From assembly GCA_900770395.1 (NCBI GenBank), contig CAAGKM010000015.1, positions 62,001 through 126,000 of the forward strand: a stretch of 64,000 bases of DNA, written 5' to 3'. Positions within the stretch are counted from its first letter, which is position 1. Each line of letters begins with the position of its first letter. The stretch is from an uncultured Prevotella sp. (GTDB lineage Bacteria; Bacteroidota; Bacteroidia; Bacteroidales; Bacteroidaceae). Shown here piece by piece: positions 42,881 to 51,095 of the stretch. The notes beneath the pieces are model-generated. The model saw only the letters and a program-made list of their open reading frames with translations, ran no database searches and had not been told where the DNA came from. Made by a program: the position numbers and the translations under genes.

Positions 42881-43150
42881 TTAGGCTTCTGCCTCTGTTG
42901 CAGGGATTACAGACACAACGCTCTTGTCCTTGCGGCCCTTGTGGAAGTTTACAACTCCATCAACGAGTGCATAAAGAGTGTCATCCTTACCGATACCTAC
43001 ATTCTTGCCAGGGTTGTGGCGAGTACCGCGCTGGCGAACGATAACGTTGCCTGCAACACATGCCTGACCACCCCAAATCTTAACGCCTAATCTTTGTGAA
43101 GCGCTTTCGCGTCCGTTCTTCGAACTACCTACACCTTTTTTATGTGCCAT
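42881..43150 (-). CDS. rpmA: Ribosomal protein L27
   Basis: 89 residues, typical. Starts MAHKKGVGSSKNGRES, the L27 N-terminus that reaches the peptidyl-transferase centre, and has the RQRGTRHNPGKNVGIGKD core. Second gene after rplU, 19 bases apart. Confidence 0.98.
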   Translation of the reverse strand: MAHKKGVGSSKNGRESASQRLGVKIWGGQACVAGNVIVRQRGTRHNPGKNVGIGKDDTLYALVDGVVNFHKGRKDKSVVSVIPATEAEA

Positions 43151-43169
43151 TTCTTAGTCCTCCTAATTT

Positions 43170-43487
43170 TTAAGCGATTACTTGTTTAATCTCAATCTCT
43201 GTGAACTGCTCACGGTGACCGTTCTTCTTGCGATAGTCCTTGCGGCGCTTCATCTTGAACACGATTACCTTGTCACCCTTCACCAGTGGGTGAAGTACTT
43301 CACATACTACCTTTGCACCTTCTACGGTTGGTGCACCTACCTGGACTGCTCCCTCATTGTCAATGAGCAATACCTTCTCAAATTCAACAGTCTGGCCTGC
43401 CTCTGCATCCTTGATGTGGTGAACAAAGAGCTTCTTGCCCTGCTCAGCCTTAAACTGCTGACCGTTAATCTCTACGATTGCGTACAT
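43170..43487 (-). CDS. rplU: Ribosomal protein L21
   Basis: 105 residues: MYAIVEINGQQFKAEQGKKLFVHHI at the start and the KRRKDYRKKNGHREQFT core that contacts 23S rRNA. First gene of the rplU-rpmA operon, preceded by a structured leader of about 80 bases that may be the autoregulation site. Confidence 0.98.
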   Translation of the reverse strand: MYAIVEINGQQFKAEQGKKLFVHHIKDAEAGQTVEFEKVLLIDNEGAVQVGAPTVEGAKVVCEVLHPLVKGDKVIVFKMKRRKDYRKKNGHREQFTEIEIKQVIA

Positions 43488-43500
43488 TTTTTATTAATTA

Positions 43501-43565
43501 TTTAAACGGGTTTTTCCGCTGGGCGGCTGGCTCATGCCAGCTCTTCACTGAGCCTCCACGGATTC
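43501..43565 (-). promoter_or_regulatory. Structured 5' leader of rplU with two exclusive hairpins
   Basis: GCTGGC (43526-43531) pairs with GCCAGC (43536-43541), and GGCTCA (43529-43534) pairs with TGAGCC (43549-43554); the two stems share bases and cannot form together. A CCGC/GCGG stem is at 43516-43526. Alternative leader folds in front of ribosomal protein genes are often protein-binding autoregulatory sites; no named motif was recognised. Confidence 0.5.
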
Positions 43566-43575
43566 AAATCGGCTG

Positions 43576-43583
43576 CAAAGGTA
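43576..43583 (-). promoter_or_regulatory. -7 promoter element (TACCTTTG) of rplU-rpmA
   Basis: Minus-strand TACCTTTG followed by CAGCC, 89 bases before the L21 ATG. Confidence 0.75.
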
Positions 43584-43643
43584 ATACTTTTTCTTTGAAA
43601 AAACACATTACCCAGGTATAAACCTATGAAAGTTTATGTTTAT

Positions 43644-44687
43644 TTAACTAATATGCATGTTGCGCAGTGCGCTGAGCAGCTTCATGTTTTCCGACCGTGT
43701 GCCAACTGTTATTCGCAAACAGTTGTTGCATAGGGTGACGTTGGTGCGGTTGCGCACGATAATTCCGTTGTCCACAAGATAGTCGTAAATGCCAGTGGCG
43801 TCTGTCATTTTGGCAAGGAAGAAGTTTGCGTCAGTAGGGTATACCTCCTCGCATGCAGGTAATAGACGGAATGCCTCAATCACTCTGTCGCGCTCCATGA
43901 TGAGAGTGTGTACCCACGAGTCAACCTGATACGGGTCCTGAAGTATCTCAAGAGCTTTCTGCTGTGCGAGGATATTCACGTTGTAGGGGTATTTCACCTT
44001 ATTAAAAATATTGATAATCTCCTTTGATGCGAAAGCCATACCAAGGCGCAGTCCCGCGCATGCCCATGCCTTGCTCATAGTGTTAAGTACAATGAGATTT
44101 GGATGGTTTATCAGCTCTGTGCGTATAGGCTGTATCTGTGTGAAGTCACCGTAAGCCTCGTCAACCACCATAAGTGCCTCAAACGAGCTGATGATTTTTA
44201 TCATGGCGTCTCGGTCGAGATTATTGCCTGTCGGGTTGTTTGGCGAGCATAGCCATATTATCTTTGTGTTGTCATCACAGGCGGCAAGTACGGCATCGGC
44301 ATCAAGCTGGTATTTATCATCGAGCAGCACTGTGCGGTACTCCACATCGTTGATGTCGGCACATACGCGGTACATGCCGTATGTAGGTTCTATTGCCACC
44401 ACGTTGTCCTTACCAGGATTGGTGAAGCAACGGTAAACCAGGTCTATCGCCTCGTCGCTGCCGTTACCGAGGAATATGTTTTCAGCAGGCACTCCCTTTA
44501 TTGCGCTTATTCTTGCTTTCAGCTCCAGCTGCAACGGGTCAGGATAGCGGTTGAATGGTGCGTTGTAGGGATTCTCGTTGGCATCGAGAAACACTGATGC
44601 CTCCTTGCCGCTGTACTCATTGCGGGCACAGCTGTAGGGTGCGAGATTCCAAATGTTTGGGCGTGTCAGCTCCTTTAGCGGTTTCAT
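43644..44687 (-). CDS. hisC: Histidinol-phosphate aminotransferase
   Basis: 347 residues, fold-type I PLP enzyme: SGKEASVFLDANENPYNAP, NIFLGNGSDEAIDLVYRCF, CSPNNPTGNNL, VVDEAYGDF, and the lysine in NTMSKAWACAGLRLGMAFAS. Converts imidazole-acetol phosphate to histidinol phosphate with glutamate. Third gene after hisG and hisD; a 100-base gap with competing hairpins separates it from hisD. Confidence 0.96.
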   Translation of the reverse strand: MKPLKELTRPNIWNLAPYSCARNEYSGKEASVFLDANENPYNAPFNRYPDPLQLELKARISAIKGVPAENIFLGNGSDEAIDLVYRCFTNPGKDNVVAIEPTYGMYRVCADINDVEYRTVLLDDKYQLDADAVLAACDDNTKIIWLCSPNNPTGNNLDRDAMIKIISSFEALMVVDEAYGDFTQIQPIRTELINHPNLIVLNTMSKAWACAGLRLGMAFASKEIINIFNKVKYPYNVNILAQQKALEILQDPYQVDSWVHTLIMERDRVIEAFRLLPACEEVYPTDANFFLAKMTDATGIYDYLVDNGIIVRNRTNVTLCNNCLRITVGTRSENMKLLSALRNMHIS

Positions 44688-44731
44688 TATTTATTTTCTT
44701 TATTTACTAAACGGTTGTCTTTGATTTTTGT

Positions 44732-44779
44732 CTGACTTGTCTGACTTGTCTGACCAGTCGGACAAGTCAGACTGGTCAG
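44732..44779. promoter_or_regulatory. Overlapping, mutually exclusive hairpins between hisD and hisC
   Basis: CTGACTTGTC (44741-44750) pairs with GACAAGTCAG (44761-44770), while CTGACCAGTC (44750-44759) pairs with GACTGGTCAG (44770-44779). Each stem is 10 perfect pairs and they share bases. A second CTGACTTGTC-like copy is at 44732. It may be a polarity or attenuation element, or only a repeat array of 9-base units. Confidence 0.55.
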
Positions 44780-44787
44780 AGCTCTCT

Positions 44788-46080
44788 TTATTCTTCTTTT
44801 TCCACATCCTTCAACCTTACGGTCATCGCATTCTTGTGAGCATCAAGATGTTCTGCGGCAGCCATCAGCTCCACAGCATGTCCGATACGGCAAACGCCCT
44901 CGGCTGTGAGATGCTGGAAGGTTACCTTACGGCAGTAGCTGTCGAGGTTCACGCCATTATATGCTGTGGCATAACCATGTGTGGGCAGGGTGTGATTGGT
45001 GCCACTGGCATAGTCACCAGCGCTTTCGCATGCATATTGTCCCAGGAACACTGAGCCGGCATTTATCACCTGCTCAGCCATCTCCATATAGTTGGAGGTC
45101 TGTATAATGAGATGCTCTGGGGCATACGCATTGCTTATCGCCATTGCCTCGTCAAGAGTATTCACCAGCACCATGCGGCTGTTGTCGAGACTCTTTGCCG
45201 CCATGTCCTTGCGTGGCAGCTGCTCAAGTTGCAGTGCTATCTCCTTTTGTACATTGTCGAGGATTGTCTCGCTCGTTGTTATTAGCAACACCTGTGAGTC
45301 GATACCGTGCTCTGCCTGTGACAACAGATCGGCTGCAATGTATCGTGGATTGGCAGTGTCATCAGCAATGACGCATACTTCCGACGGACCTGCAGGCATG
45401 TCGATTGCCACATCGTGCAGACTCACCTGCTGTTTGGCTGCCATCACATACTGGTTGCCCGGACCGAATATCTTGAACACCTTTGGCACAGACTCCGTGC
45501 CGTAAGCCATTGCGCCTATTGCCTGCACACCGCCTGCCTTGAATATCTTGTTTACTCCTGCCACGTGGGCCGCTACGAGAATAGCGGGATTCACCTTACC
45601 TTCTGCTGATGGCGGCGTACACAGTACAATCTCCTTGCAGCCCGCAATCTTGGCAGGTGTGGCAAGCATGAGCACGGTGCTGAACAGCGGTGCCGTGCCT
45701 CCAGGGATATATAGTCCAACCTTCTCAATGGCAACACTCTTCTGCCAGCATTCCACTCCCGGCTGTGTCTCCACCCGGCATCCGTCGAAATGCTGTGCTG
45801 CATGAAAGGCATGTATGTTGTGGTGGGCAAGACGGATAGCGTCAGCCAACTCTGGCGACACGCTATTCATAGCCTCGCTTATCTCCTCGTCGGTTACGGC
45901 AAGGCTGTCAAGCCTCACGTGGTCGAACTTCTCCTCATACTCCTTTACCGCCTCGTCGCCTCGCTGGCGTATGTCGGCAAGAACCGAGCTTACAGTGGCA
46001 TTGAGCTGTGACACGTCTATATGTGGACGCTCGCATATGTCCTGCCATTCGTCGGTTGACGGATACCTGATTATTCTCAT
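44788..46080 (-). CDS. hisD: Histidinol dehydrogenase
   Basis: 430 residues from ATG at 46080, chosen because MRIIRYPSTDEW is the usual N-terminus and it lies 50 bases after hisG; the ORF extends upstream without family support. Family features: VGLYIPGGTAPLFSTVLMLATPA, FGPGNQYVMAAKQQVS, GPSEVCVIADD, SAEHLI-like region (APEHLIIQTSN) and SAGDYASGTNHTLPT. Oxidises histidinol to histidine with NAD+ and zinc. Confidence 0.96.
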   Translation of the reverse strand: MRIIRYPSTDEWQDICERPHIDVSQLNATVSSVLADIRQRGDEAVKEYEEKFDHVRLDSLAVTDEEISEAMNSVSPELADAIRLAHHNIHAFHAAQHFDGCRVETQPGVECWQKSVAIEKVGLYIPGGTAPLFSTVLMLATPAKIAGCKEIVLCTPPSAEGKVNPAILVAAHVAGVNKIFKAGGVQAIGAMAYGTESVPKVFKIFGPGNQYVMAAKQQVSLHDVAIDMPAGPSEVCVIADDTANPRYIAADLLSQAEHGIDSQVLLITTSETILDNVQKEIALQLEQLPRKDMAAKSLDNSRMVLVNTLDEAMAISNAYAPEHLIIQTSNYMEMAEQVINAGSVFLGQYACESAGDYASGTNHTLPTHGYATAYNGVNLDSYCRKVTFQHLTAEGVCRIGHAVELMAAAEHLDAHKNAMTVRLKDVEKEE

Positions 46081-46130
46081 TTTTCTGTGGTTATATATAA
46101 TATTAAAAAGGTGTGCTCCACCTTGATTGT

Positions 46131-46982
46131 TTACAATATCATTTTCTCGATTGGGGTCACGAGGATGCCTTGAGCTCCTAATTCCTTGAGCTTGCCTATG
46201 ATTTCCCAGAAACGCTTCTGGTCGAGCACTGCGTGGATTGAGCACCACTCCTCGTCGGCAAGTGGAATTATTGTGGGACTTTTCAGACCGGGCAGCACGC
46301 TGCATATTTCCTCAAGTTTTGCCTTGGGAGCGTTCATGCGCACATATTTTTTGTCCTCAGCCTGACGTACGGCGGCAAAGCGGAAGAGCATCTCCTGCAA
46401 GATGGCGCGCTTGTTGGCATCCATCTGCTTGTTGCCTATGAGGAGCGCCTCGCTCTGCATCACAATCTCCACCTCGCGCAGGTTGTTGCTTACAAGTGTG
46501 CTGCCGCTGCTCACGATGTCGAAGATACCGTCGGCAAGACCAATGCCCGGACTTATCTCCACACTGCCTGTTATTACGTGTATCTCGGCTTTGATTCCGT
46601 GTTTGTCAAGAAACGCATGCAGAATGGCAGGGTAGGATGTGGCTATTTTCTTGCCGTTGAACCATTCCACACCTGGATAATCAATGTCCTTAGGAATAGC
46701 TAATGACAAACGGCATTTGCTGAAACCGAGACGGTCTACAATCTCAGCGTCCTCACCACGCTCTACAAACTCATTTTCGCCGACTACTCCAAGGTCGGCA
46801 ACACCACTGGCGACGCTCTGTGGTATATCGTCGTCACGGAGATAAAGTACTTCTAAGGGGAAGTTAGGTGATTGAACTAACAGGGTGCGTTTCGACGCGC
46901 TGATTTTGATGTCGGCCTCGGCCAGGAGATTCATAGTGTCATCGTGAAGACGACCTTTTGATTGTACTGCTATGCGTAACAT
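46131..46982 (-). CDS. hisG: ATP phosphoribosyltransferase, long form
   Basis: 283 residues, the long HisG form with a C-terminal regulatory domain for histidine feedback. Starts MLRIAVQSKGRLHDDT; SGVADLGVVGENEF, DIVSSGSTLVSNNLREV for PRPP and substrate binding. First step of histidine synthesis and first gene of hisGDC. The usual next gene, hisB, is not in this window. Confidence 0.97.
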   Translation of the reverse strand: MLRIAVQSKGRLHDDTMNLLAEADIKISASKRTLLVQSPNFPLEVLYLRDDDIPQSVASGVADLGVVGENEFVERGEDAEIVDRLGFSKCRLSLAIPKDIDYPGVEWFNGKKIATSYPAILHAFLDKHGIKAEIHVITGSVEISPGIGLADGIFDIVSSGSTLVSNNLREVEIVMQSEALLIGNKQMDANKRAILQEMLFRFAAVRQAEDKKYVRMNAPKAKLEEICSVLPGLKSPTIIPLADEEWCSIHAVLDQKRFWEIIGKLKELGAQGILVTPIEKMIL

Positions 46983-47022
46983 TTTGTGTCTTGTAAATCT
47001 TTATTAACTTTAAAATCCAGTG

Positions 47023-47030
47023 CAAAGTTA
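47023..47030 (-). promoter_or_regulatory. -7 promoter element (TAACTTTG) of hisGDC
   Basis: Minus-strand TAACTTTG followed by CAC, 41 bases before the hisG ATG. No leader peptide rich in histidine was seen in the short gap. Confidence 0.7.
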
Positions 47031-47062
47031 GTCATTTTTTTGGTATCATGCAAGAAAATGTG

Positions 47063-47070
47063 TACTTTTG
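47063..47070 (+). promoter_or_regulatory. -7 promoter element (TACTTTTG) of the transglycosylase gene
   Basis: TACTTTTG followed by CACTC, 46 bases before the ATG; back to back with the hisG promoter. Confidence 0.65.
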
Positions 47071-47115
47071 CACTCAATTTTGTAATTAAATAAGGAAAAA
47101 ATACGGAAATATAAT

Positions 47116-48318
47116 ATGCAAACAGCTTTAAAACTGTTGTTTTTTATCATAATGGCTATTGCCACCTCATGTTCTGGCAGGCGTGAGCCTGAAGTAACAC
47201 CATGGGGGGAGGTTATTGCAGACACTATTATAGACGATGGCTGTTTCGATCTCGATGACGTGGTGGCAAACGGTGAGCTTATTGCTCTCACACTCAACGG
47301 TCCTGAGTCGTATTACCTCTATCACGGCAAGCCGTTAGGACTGCAATATATGATGTGTCAGAAGTTTGCCGACCATATAAATGTGATGCTCCGCATGGAG
47401 GTGTGCCGTGACACGTTGGAGATGCTGCGACGGCTTATTAACGGCGATGCTGACATGATAGCGTGCCGCTTGCCGAGAAAGGGACTTGCATTCTCTGCAG
47501 ACAGTCTGAAAATGCTGGAGTTTACAAAAGTGGGAAGTGACAGCACCGGAGGATACTGGGTGATGATGAAGGATAACGATGAGATGGTGAAGGAGGTAAA
47601 CAAATGGTATAAGCCCACATTGCCGGCAGAGGTGAAGAAGGAGGAGGCATATCTGCTTGGAGCAGGAAGCGTGAGACGTCATGTTTTCTCGCCTATGCTC
47701 GACAGAAAGGGTGGTATAATCTCACGCTATGACCATCTGTTTATGCGCCATAGCCGCTCAATACGCTGGGACTGGCGGCTGATGGCTGCCCAGTGTTATC
47801 AGGAGTCAACGTTCGACCCAAATGCGAAGTCGTGGGCTGGTGCCTGCGGACTTATGCAGATTATGCCTGGCACAGCCGATATTTTAGGCTTGCCGCGCTC
47901 TAAGATGTTCGATCCTGAGAGTAATATTGAGGCTGCTGCACGCTTCCTTGGACAGCTTGACCGTAAGTTCAGCGACATCGGCGACCGACAGGAACGCATA
48001 AACTTTATTCTTGCAAGCTATAATGGAGGTCCTCACCATGTGCGTGATGCCATGGCACTGGCACGCCGCGACGGGCGCAATGCTAATCGCTGGCGTGAGG
48101 TGGCACCATATATTTTAAAGCTTTCTGCCCCGCAATATTATCGTGACCCGATTGTGAAAAACGGATATATGCGAGGCTCTGAGACTGTGGACTATGTGGA
48201 CAGGATACGCAGCCGTTGGGCATCATACCGTGGAGTTAGGACTCCACGTATTGGCTCTTCACAGGTTATTGCGCCACAGAGGGCAAAGCGTCATAAAAAG
48301 AAATATACTGTGGAATAG
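47116..48318 (+). CDS. MltF-like lytic transglycosylase lipoprotein
   Basis: 400 residues. Lipobox ATSC. Residues about 50-215 resemble a periplasmic solute-binding domain (LYHGKPLGLQYMMCQKFADHI, GDADMIACRLP), residues 220-345 an SLT lysozyme-like domain with the catalytic Glu in AAQCYQESTFDPNAKSWAGA, then GLMQIMPGTADILG, SNIEAAARFLGQL and LASYNGGPHHVRDAM. Cleaves murein glycan strands from the outer membrane's inner face. The two-domain plan equals E. coli MltF. Confidence 0.93.
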   Translation: MQTALKLLFFIIMAIATSCSGRREPEVTPWGEVIADTIIDDGCFDLDDVVANGELIALTLNGPESYYLYHGKPLGLQYMMCQKFADHINVMLRMEVCRDTLEMLRRLINGDADMIACRLPRKGLAFSADSLKMLEFTKVGSDSTGGYWVMMKDNDEMVKEVNKWYKPTLPAEVKKEEAYLLGAGSVRRHVFSPMLDRKGGIISRYDHLFMRHSRSIRWDWRLMAAQCYQESTFDPNAKSWAGACGLMQIMPGTADILGLPRSKMFDPESNIEAAARFLGQLDRKFSDIGDRQERINFILASYNGGPHHVRDAMALARRDGRNANRWREVAPYILKLSAPQYYRDPIVKNGYMRGSETVDYVDRIRSRWASYRGVRTPRIGSSQVIAPQRAKRHKKKYTVE

Positions 48319-48327
48319 GTCTCGTTT

Positions 48328-50271
48328 TTATGCTTCATTTTCGGGGAAATGGATCATGGCGTTGCGCAGTGCCGTAGGATTTCCCATGTCATACATTTTA
48401 CCGTCAAGCTGTATTCCAATCATACCTTTTGCCTTGCGCACCCGCTCCAATGCTGAGGTAAGCTCAATCTCGCGCGGGTCTTCGTTCTCTGCGGCGTCGA
48501 GAATGTCCATTGCCAGCTGGTCGAACACGTCCTGCGTCAGTATATATTGGCCAAACACTGAGAAGTATTCGTTTTTGCCGTCTGCATTCTGCACTCCGAG
48601 AAATTCCTCAGCGTAGCTTGCCTTGGGCTTCTCGTGCATAGTGCTTACGTTCAGAATTTTCCGTTCCTTGTTGTCTTCCCATATTCCGCTAAGTATTCCG
48701 TAACGGCTTACCTCGGCGAGAGGTATTGGGTGGATGCTCACCATCAGCTGGTTATGGCGCTCGTATGCCTCGATGAGTTGCAGGGCGCATGGCTTGTTGC
48801 TTGTGCTGCGGTAGATGGTGTCGCCAAGCATAAGCAGCACGGGGTCGCCGTGGGCAAAGTCCATAGCCTGATACACAGCATCGCCGAAACCTCGCTTTTC
48901 CTCCTGATACACATAGTGCAGATGTTTTCCTATTTCAAGTATGTGGTTCTCGTAGTCGCGGTGCTGCTGGCTGAGTTTTGATAAATGCTCGTCGCACAGT
49001 GGTGTCTCAAAGAAGTCACAGTATTGCTCACGTTCTTCCTTGCTGCCCAGGATTAGGCATATCTCCTCGATGCCACTGGCAAGCAACTCTTCTATGAGAA
49101 TAAGTATTACTGGGCGTACCATTCCGTCGGGACATGGTATGGGGAAGAAGTCTTTTTTCATTGTCCGTGTGGCAGGGTAGAGCCTTGTGCCGAATCCTGC
49201 CACAGGAATGATTGCCCTGCGCACGGTGTGCATAGGGTTAATGGTCAGTTTGTGGGCTATCAGTCCCTGTGAGTTGAGATAGTCCTCAAGTTTATGCTGA
49301 CACTCCTCGTCTTTAGCAAGAAACTGCACCGAGCCGTCACCGTGGCTGCCCACTCCTTTTCCTCCGTAAATCCAGTCTTGAATATTTGGATCGTTGAGAG
49401 TTTTCGCTAATTTGGGAGCCTTCAGCGCTTCAGACATAGGGGTGAGGTATTTGTTGAACATCTCTTCGGCCTCATTCATCAGCGCTCCCAGTGCCTGTAC
49501 GTTGCCCTCAGCCATGTATTTTGTGGCGCGCTTCACTATGTCGAGGTTGTATTCGCCAAGTGCTTTGTGCTCCAACTCTTCATGCTCATTGGATGCAAAA
49601 GGGTATGCCTTATTGAGGTCGCGCAGAATTTTTATTGTGTCCTTTTGGGCGCAAAGGTCGGCAAATACCCAGTATAGAGGGCTTTTTACAATCATCGGCT
49701 CTACTGTAATCTCATCGCCGTCGAAGGTCATGAGGTTTGGTTTCACACCGAATGCGCATGCCTGGTCCAACCTGCCGCAGCGCGATGATGTGCGCAGCTC
49801 GCCGAGGTAGGCGATATTCATTTCGCCGAGAGTGTTTAGATTTAGGTTATATAGTAAATTGAAAGCTCTTGCCACAAGCACACAGATGGCGGCGCTGCTC
49901 GACAGACCGCTCTTCAGTGGCAGGGTCATCCCAGTGATGCGGATGCTCACGCCGCCCACCTTATACCACTCGAGCATGTATGATGCCACTCCTGCGCAAT
50001 AGCAGAAAAAAGAGCCACTTTTTGCAATGTTGCGTAACTCCCTGTCGTTCATGCGGCAAGAAAAATCCTCCCATACCGTATCAAGCTCAGGAGCACTACA
50101 GCTCATTTTAAATATGTTAGACTTTTCCACCTCGGCATAGATACCCTGTTCAATACCTGTTACAATGGCTGCACCGATTTCTACATCGGCGTTCATCGTG
50201 CGGTAGTGGCCAGCCCAGTCTGTGTGTTCACCAAAGAGACATAAGCGTCCGGGAACAAATATTTTGATCAT
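48328..50271 (-). CDS. GHMP kinase fused to nucleotidyltransferase
   Basis: 647 residues. First half (about 1-345) is a GHMP sugar kinase: FVPGRLCLFGEHTDWAGHY (galactokinase-like motif 1), LPLKSGLSSSAAICV (ATP loop) and GGKGVGSHGDGSVQF (motif 3). Second half (about 350-647) is a sugar-phosphate nucleotidyltransferase: IIPVAGFGTRLYPATRTMKKDFFPI, LMLGDTIY and HEKPKASY. A sugar would be phosphorylated at C1 and then activated to a nucleotide sugar by one protein, as the fucose enzyme FKP does in the reverse order. The sugar is not known. Convergent with the transglycosylase gene after 9 bases. Confidence 0.88.
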   Translation of the reverse strand: MIKIFVPGRLCLFGEHTDWAGHYRTMNADVEIGAAIVTGIEQGIYAEVEKSNIFKMSCSAPELDTVWEDFSCRMNDRELRNIAKSGSFFCYCAGVASYMLEWYKVGGVSIRITGMTLPLKSGLSSSAAICVLVARAFNLLYNLNLNTLGEMNIAYLGELRTSSRCGRLDQACAFGVKPNLMTFDGDEITVEPMIVKSPLYWVFADLCAQKDTIKILRDLNKAYPFASNEHEELEHKALGEYNLDIVKRATKYMAEGNVQALGALMNEAEEMFNKYLTPMSEALKAPKLAKTLNDPNIQDWIYGGKGVGSHGDGSVQFLAKDEECQHKLEDYLNSQGLIAHKLTINPMHTVRRAIIPVAGFGTRLYPATRTMKKDFFPIPCPDGMVRPVILILIEELLASGIEEICLILGSKEEREQYCDFFETPLCDEHLSKLSQQHRDYENHILEIGKHLHYVYQEEKRGFGDAVYQAMDFAHGDPVLLMLGDTIYRSTSNKPCALQLIEAYERHNQLMVSIHPIPLAEVSRYGILSGIWEDNKERKILNVSTMHEKPKASYAEEFLGVQNADGKNEYFSVFGQYILTQDVFDQLAMDILDAAENEDPREIELTSALERVRKAKGMIGIQLDGKMYDMGNPTALRNAMIHFPENEA

Positions 50272-50303
50272 AAGTTAATCAGTTGTTTTTATGTTTATGG
50301 CTG

Positions 50304-50311
50304 CAAAAATA
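50304..50311 (-). promoter_or_regulatory. -7 promoter element (TATTTTTG) of the kinase-nucleotidyltransferase gene
   Basis: Minus-strand TATTTTTG followed by CAGCC, 33 bases before the ATG. Confidence 0.65.
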
Positions 50312-50374
50312 CAAAAAAAAAATGATTATTTATAATTTTATTGAAATTAATTTGGTCAGAACAATATTTTTTAT

Positions 50375-50382
50375 TACTTTTG
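50375..50382 (+). promoter_or_regulatory. -33/-7 promoter of the ECF sigma gene
   Basis: TACTTTTG with TTTG at 50351-50354, a 20-base gap, 73 bases before the ATG. Confidence 0.7.
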
Positions 50383-50454
50383 CATAACGAAAAATCATAT
50401 TAACAAAAATATAACGCCTATTGAGACAGATTTACATAATTTTAAAAATAAGTT

Positions 50455-51051
50455 ATGTATAGAACTAAAAAAGTTCCCGATGATAGTTTGGTAAGTGATT
50501 ATCTATCGGGCAGAAAAAAGGCTTTTGATGAGCTGCTGGCTCGTCATCAGACGAAGTTATTCTCATATATTCTCTTTATGGTGAGAGACGAGGATAGGGC
50601 AAATGATTTGTTTCAAGAGACATTTGTTAAGGTGATATCTTATTTGCACGAAGGCAAATACACAGCAAACGGCAAATTTTATTCGTGGATGGCATGTATC
50701 GCCCACAATGTAGTGGTGGACTATTTCCGTGAGTCTAATGAGGCTAAGTTTTACGATGCTCCCAATGAAAATAATCTGTCGAATACAATCCTGTGGTCGG
50801 TGGAGATTGTGAGCCGTGAGGAGGAGCTGGTGTCTCAACAGGTGTTGGCGGATGTAAGGAAACTTATGGAGTCGCTTCCGGCATCGCAAAGGGAAATTGT
50901 ATACATGAGATATTATCAGGACCTTACATTTAAGGAGATTGCTGAGGTTCTTGGCATCAGTATCAATACAGCCTTGGGGCGTATGCGGTATGCGTTGATA
51001 AACATGCGCAAACTGGCAAGAAAACATGATATGGCGCTCAATGTTATATGA
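50455..51051 (+). CDS. Sigma-70 family (ECF-like) sigma factor
   Basis: 198 residues. Region 2: HQTKLFSYILFMVRDEDRANDLFQETFVKVI, SWMACIAHNVVVDYFRESN; region 4: LPASQREIVYMRYYQDLTFKEIAEVLGISINTALGRMRYALINMRK. No anti-sigma gene is adjacent, unlike the pair at 4632-6475; the next gene is convergent. Such lone conserved sigma factors in Bacteroidota regulate general functions; target genes unknown. Confidence 0.92.
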   Translation: MYRTKKVPDDSLVSDYLSGRKKAFDELLARHQTKLFSYILFMVRDEDRANDLFQETFVKVISYLHEGKYTANGKFYSWMACIAHNVVVDYFRESNEAKFYDAPNENNLSNTILWSVEIVSREEELVSQQVLADVRKLMESLPASQREIVYMRYYQDLTFKEIAEVLGISINTALGRMRYALINMRKLARKHDMALNVI

Positions 51052-51068
51052 GCGCCACATCTTTTGTG
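51032..51068. terminator. Terminator overlapping the sigma-factor stop codon
   Basis: TGGCGCTCA (51032-51040) and TGAGCGCCA (51049-51057), 9 perfect pairs, then CATCTTTTG. It starts inside the coding region and the stop codon lies in its right arm. Confidence 0.75.
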
Positions 51069-51095
51069 TTTAATTTAATGTACATTATCCAATGT

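Noticed and set aside
46081..46305. 75-residue N-terminal extension of hisD
   Set aside because: It overlaps the hisG coding region and has no family support; MRIIRYP at 46080 is the usual start.
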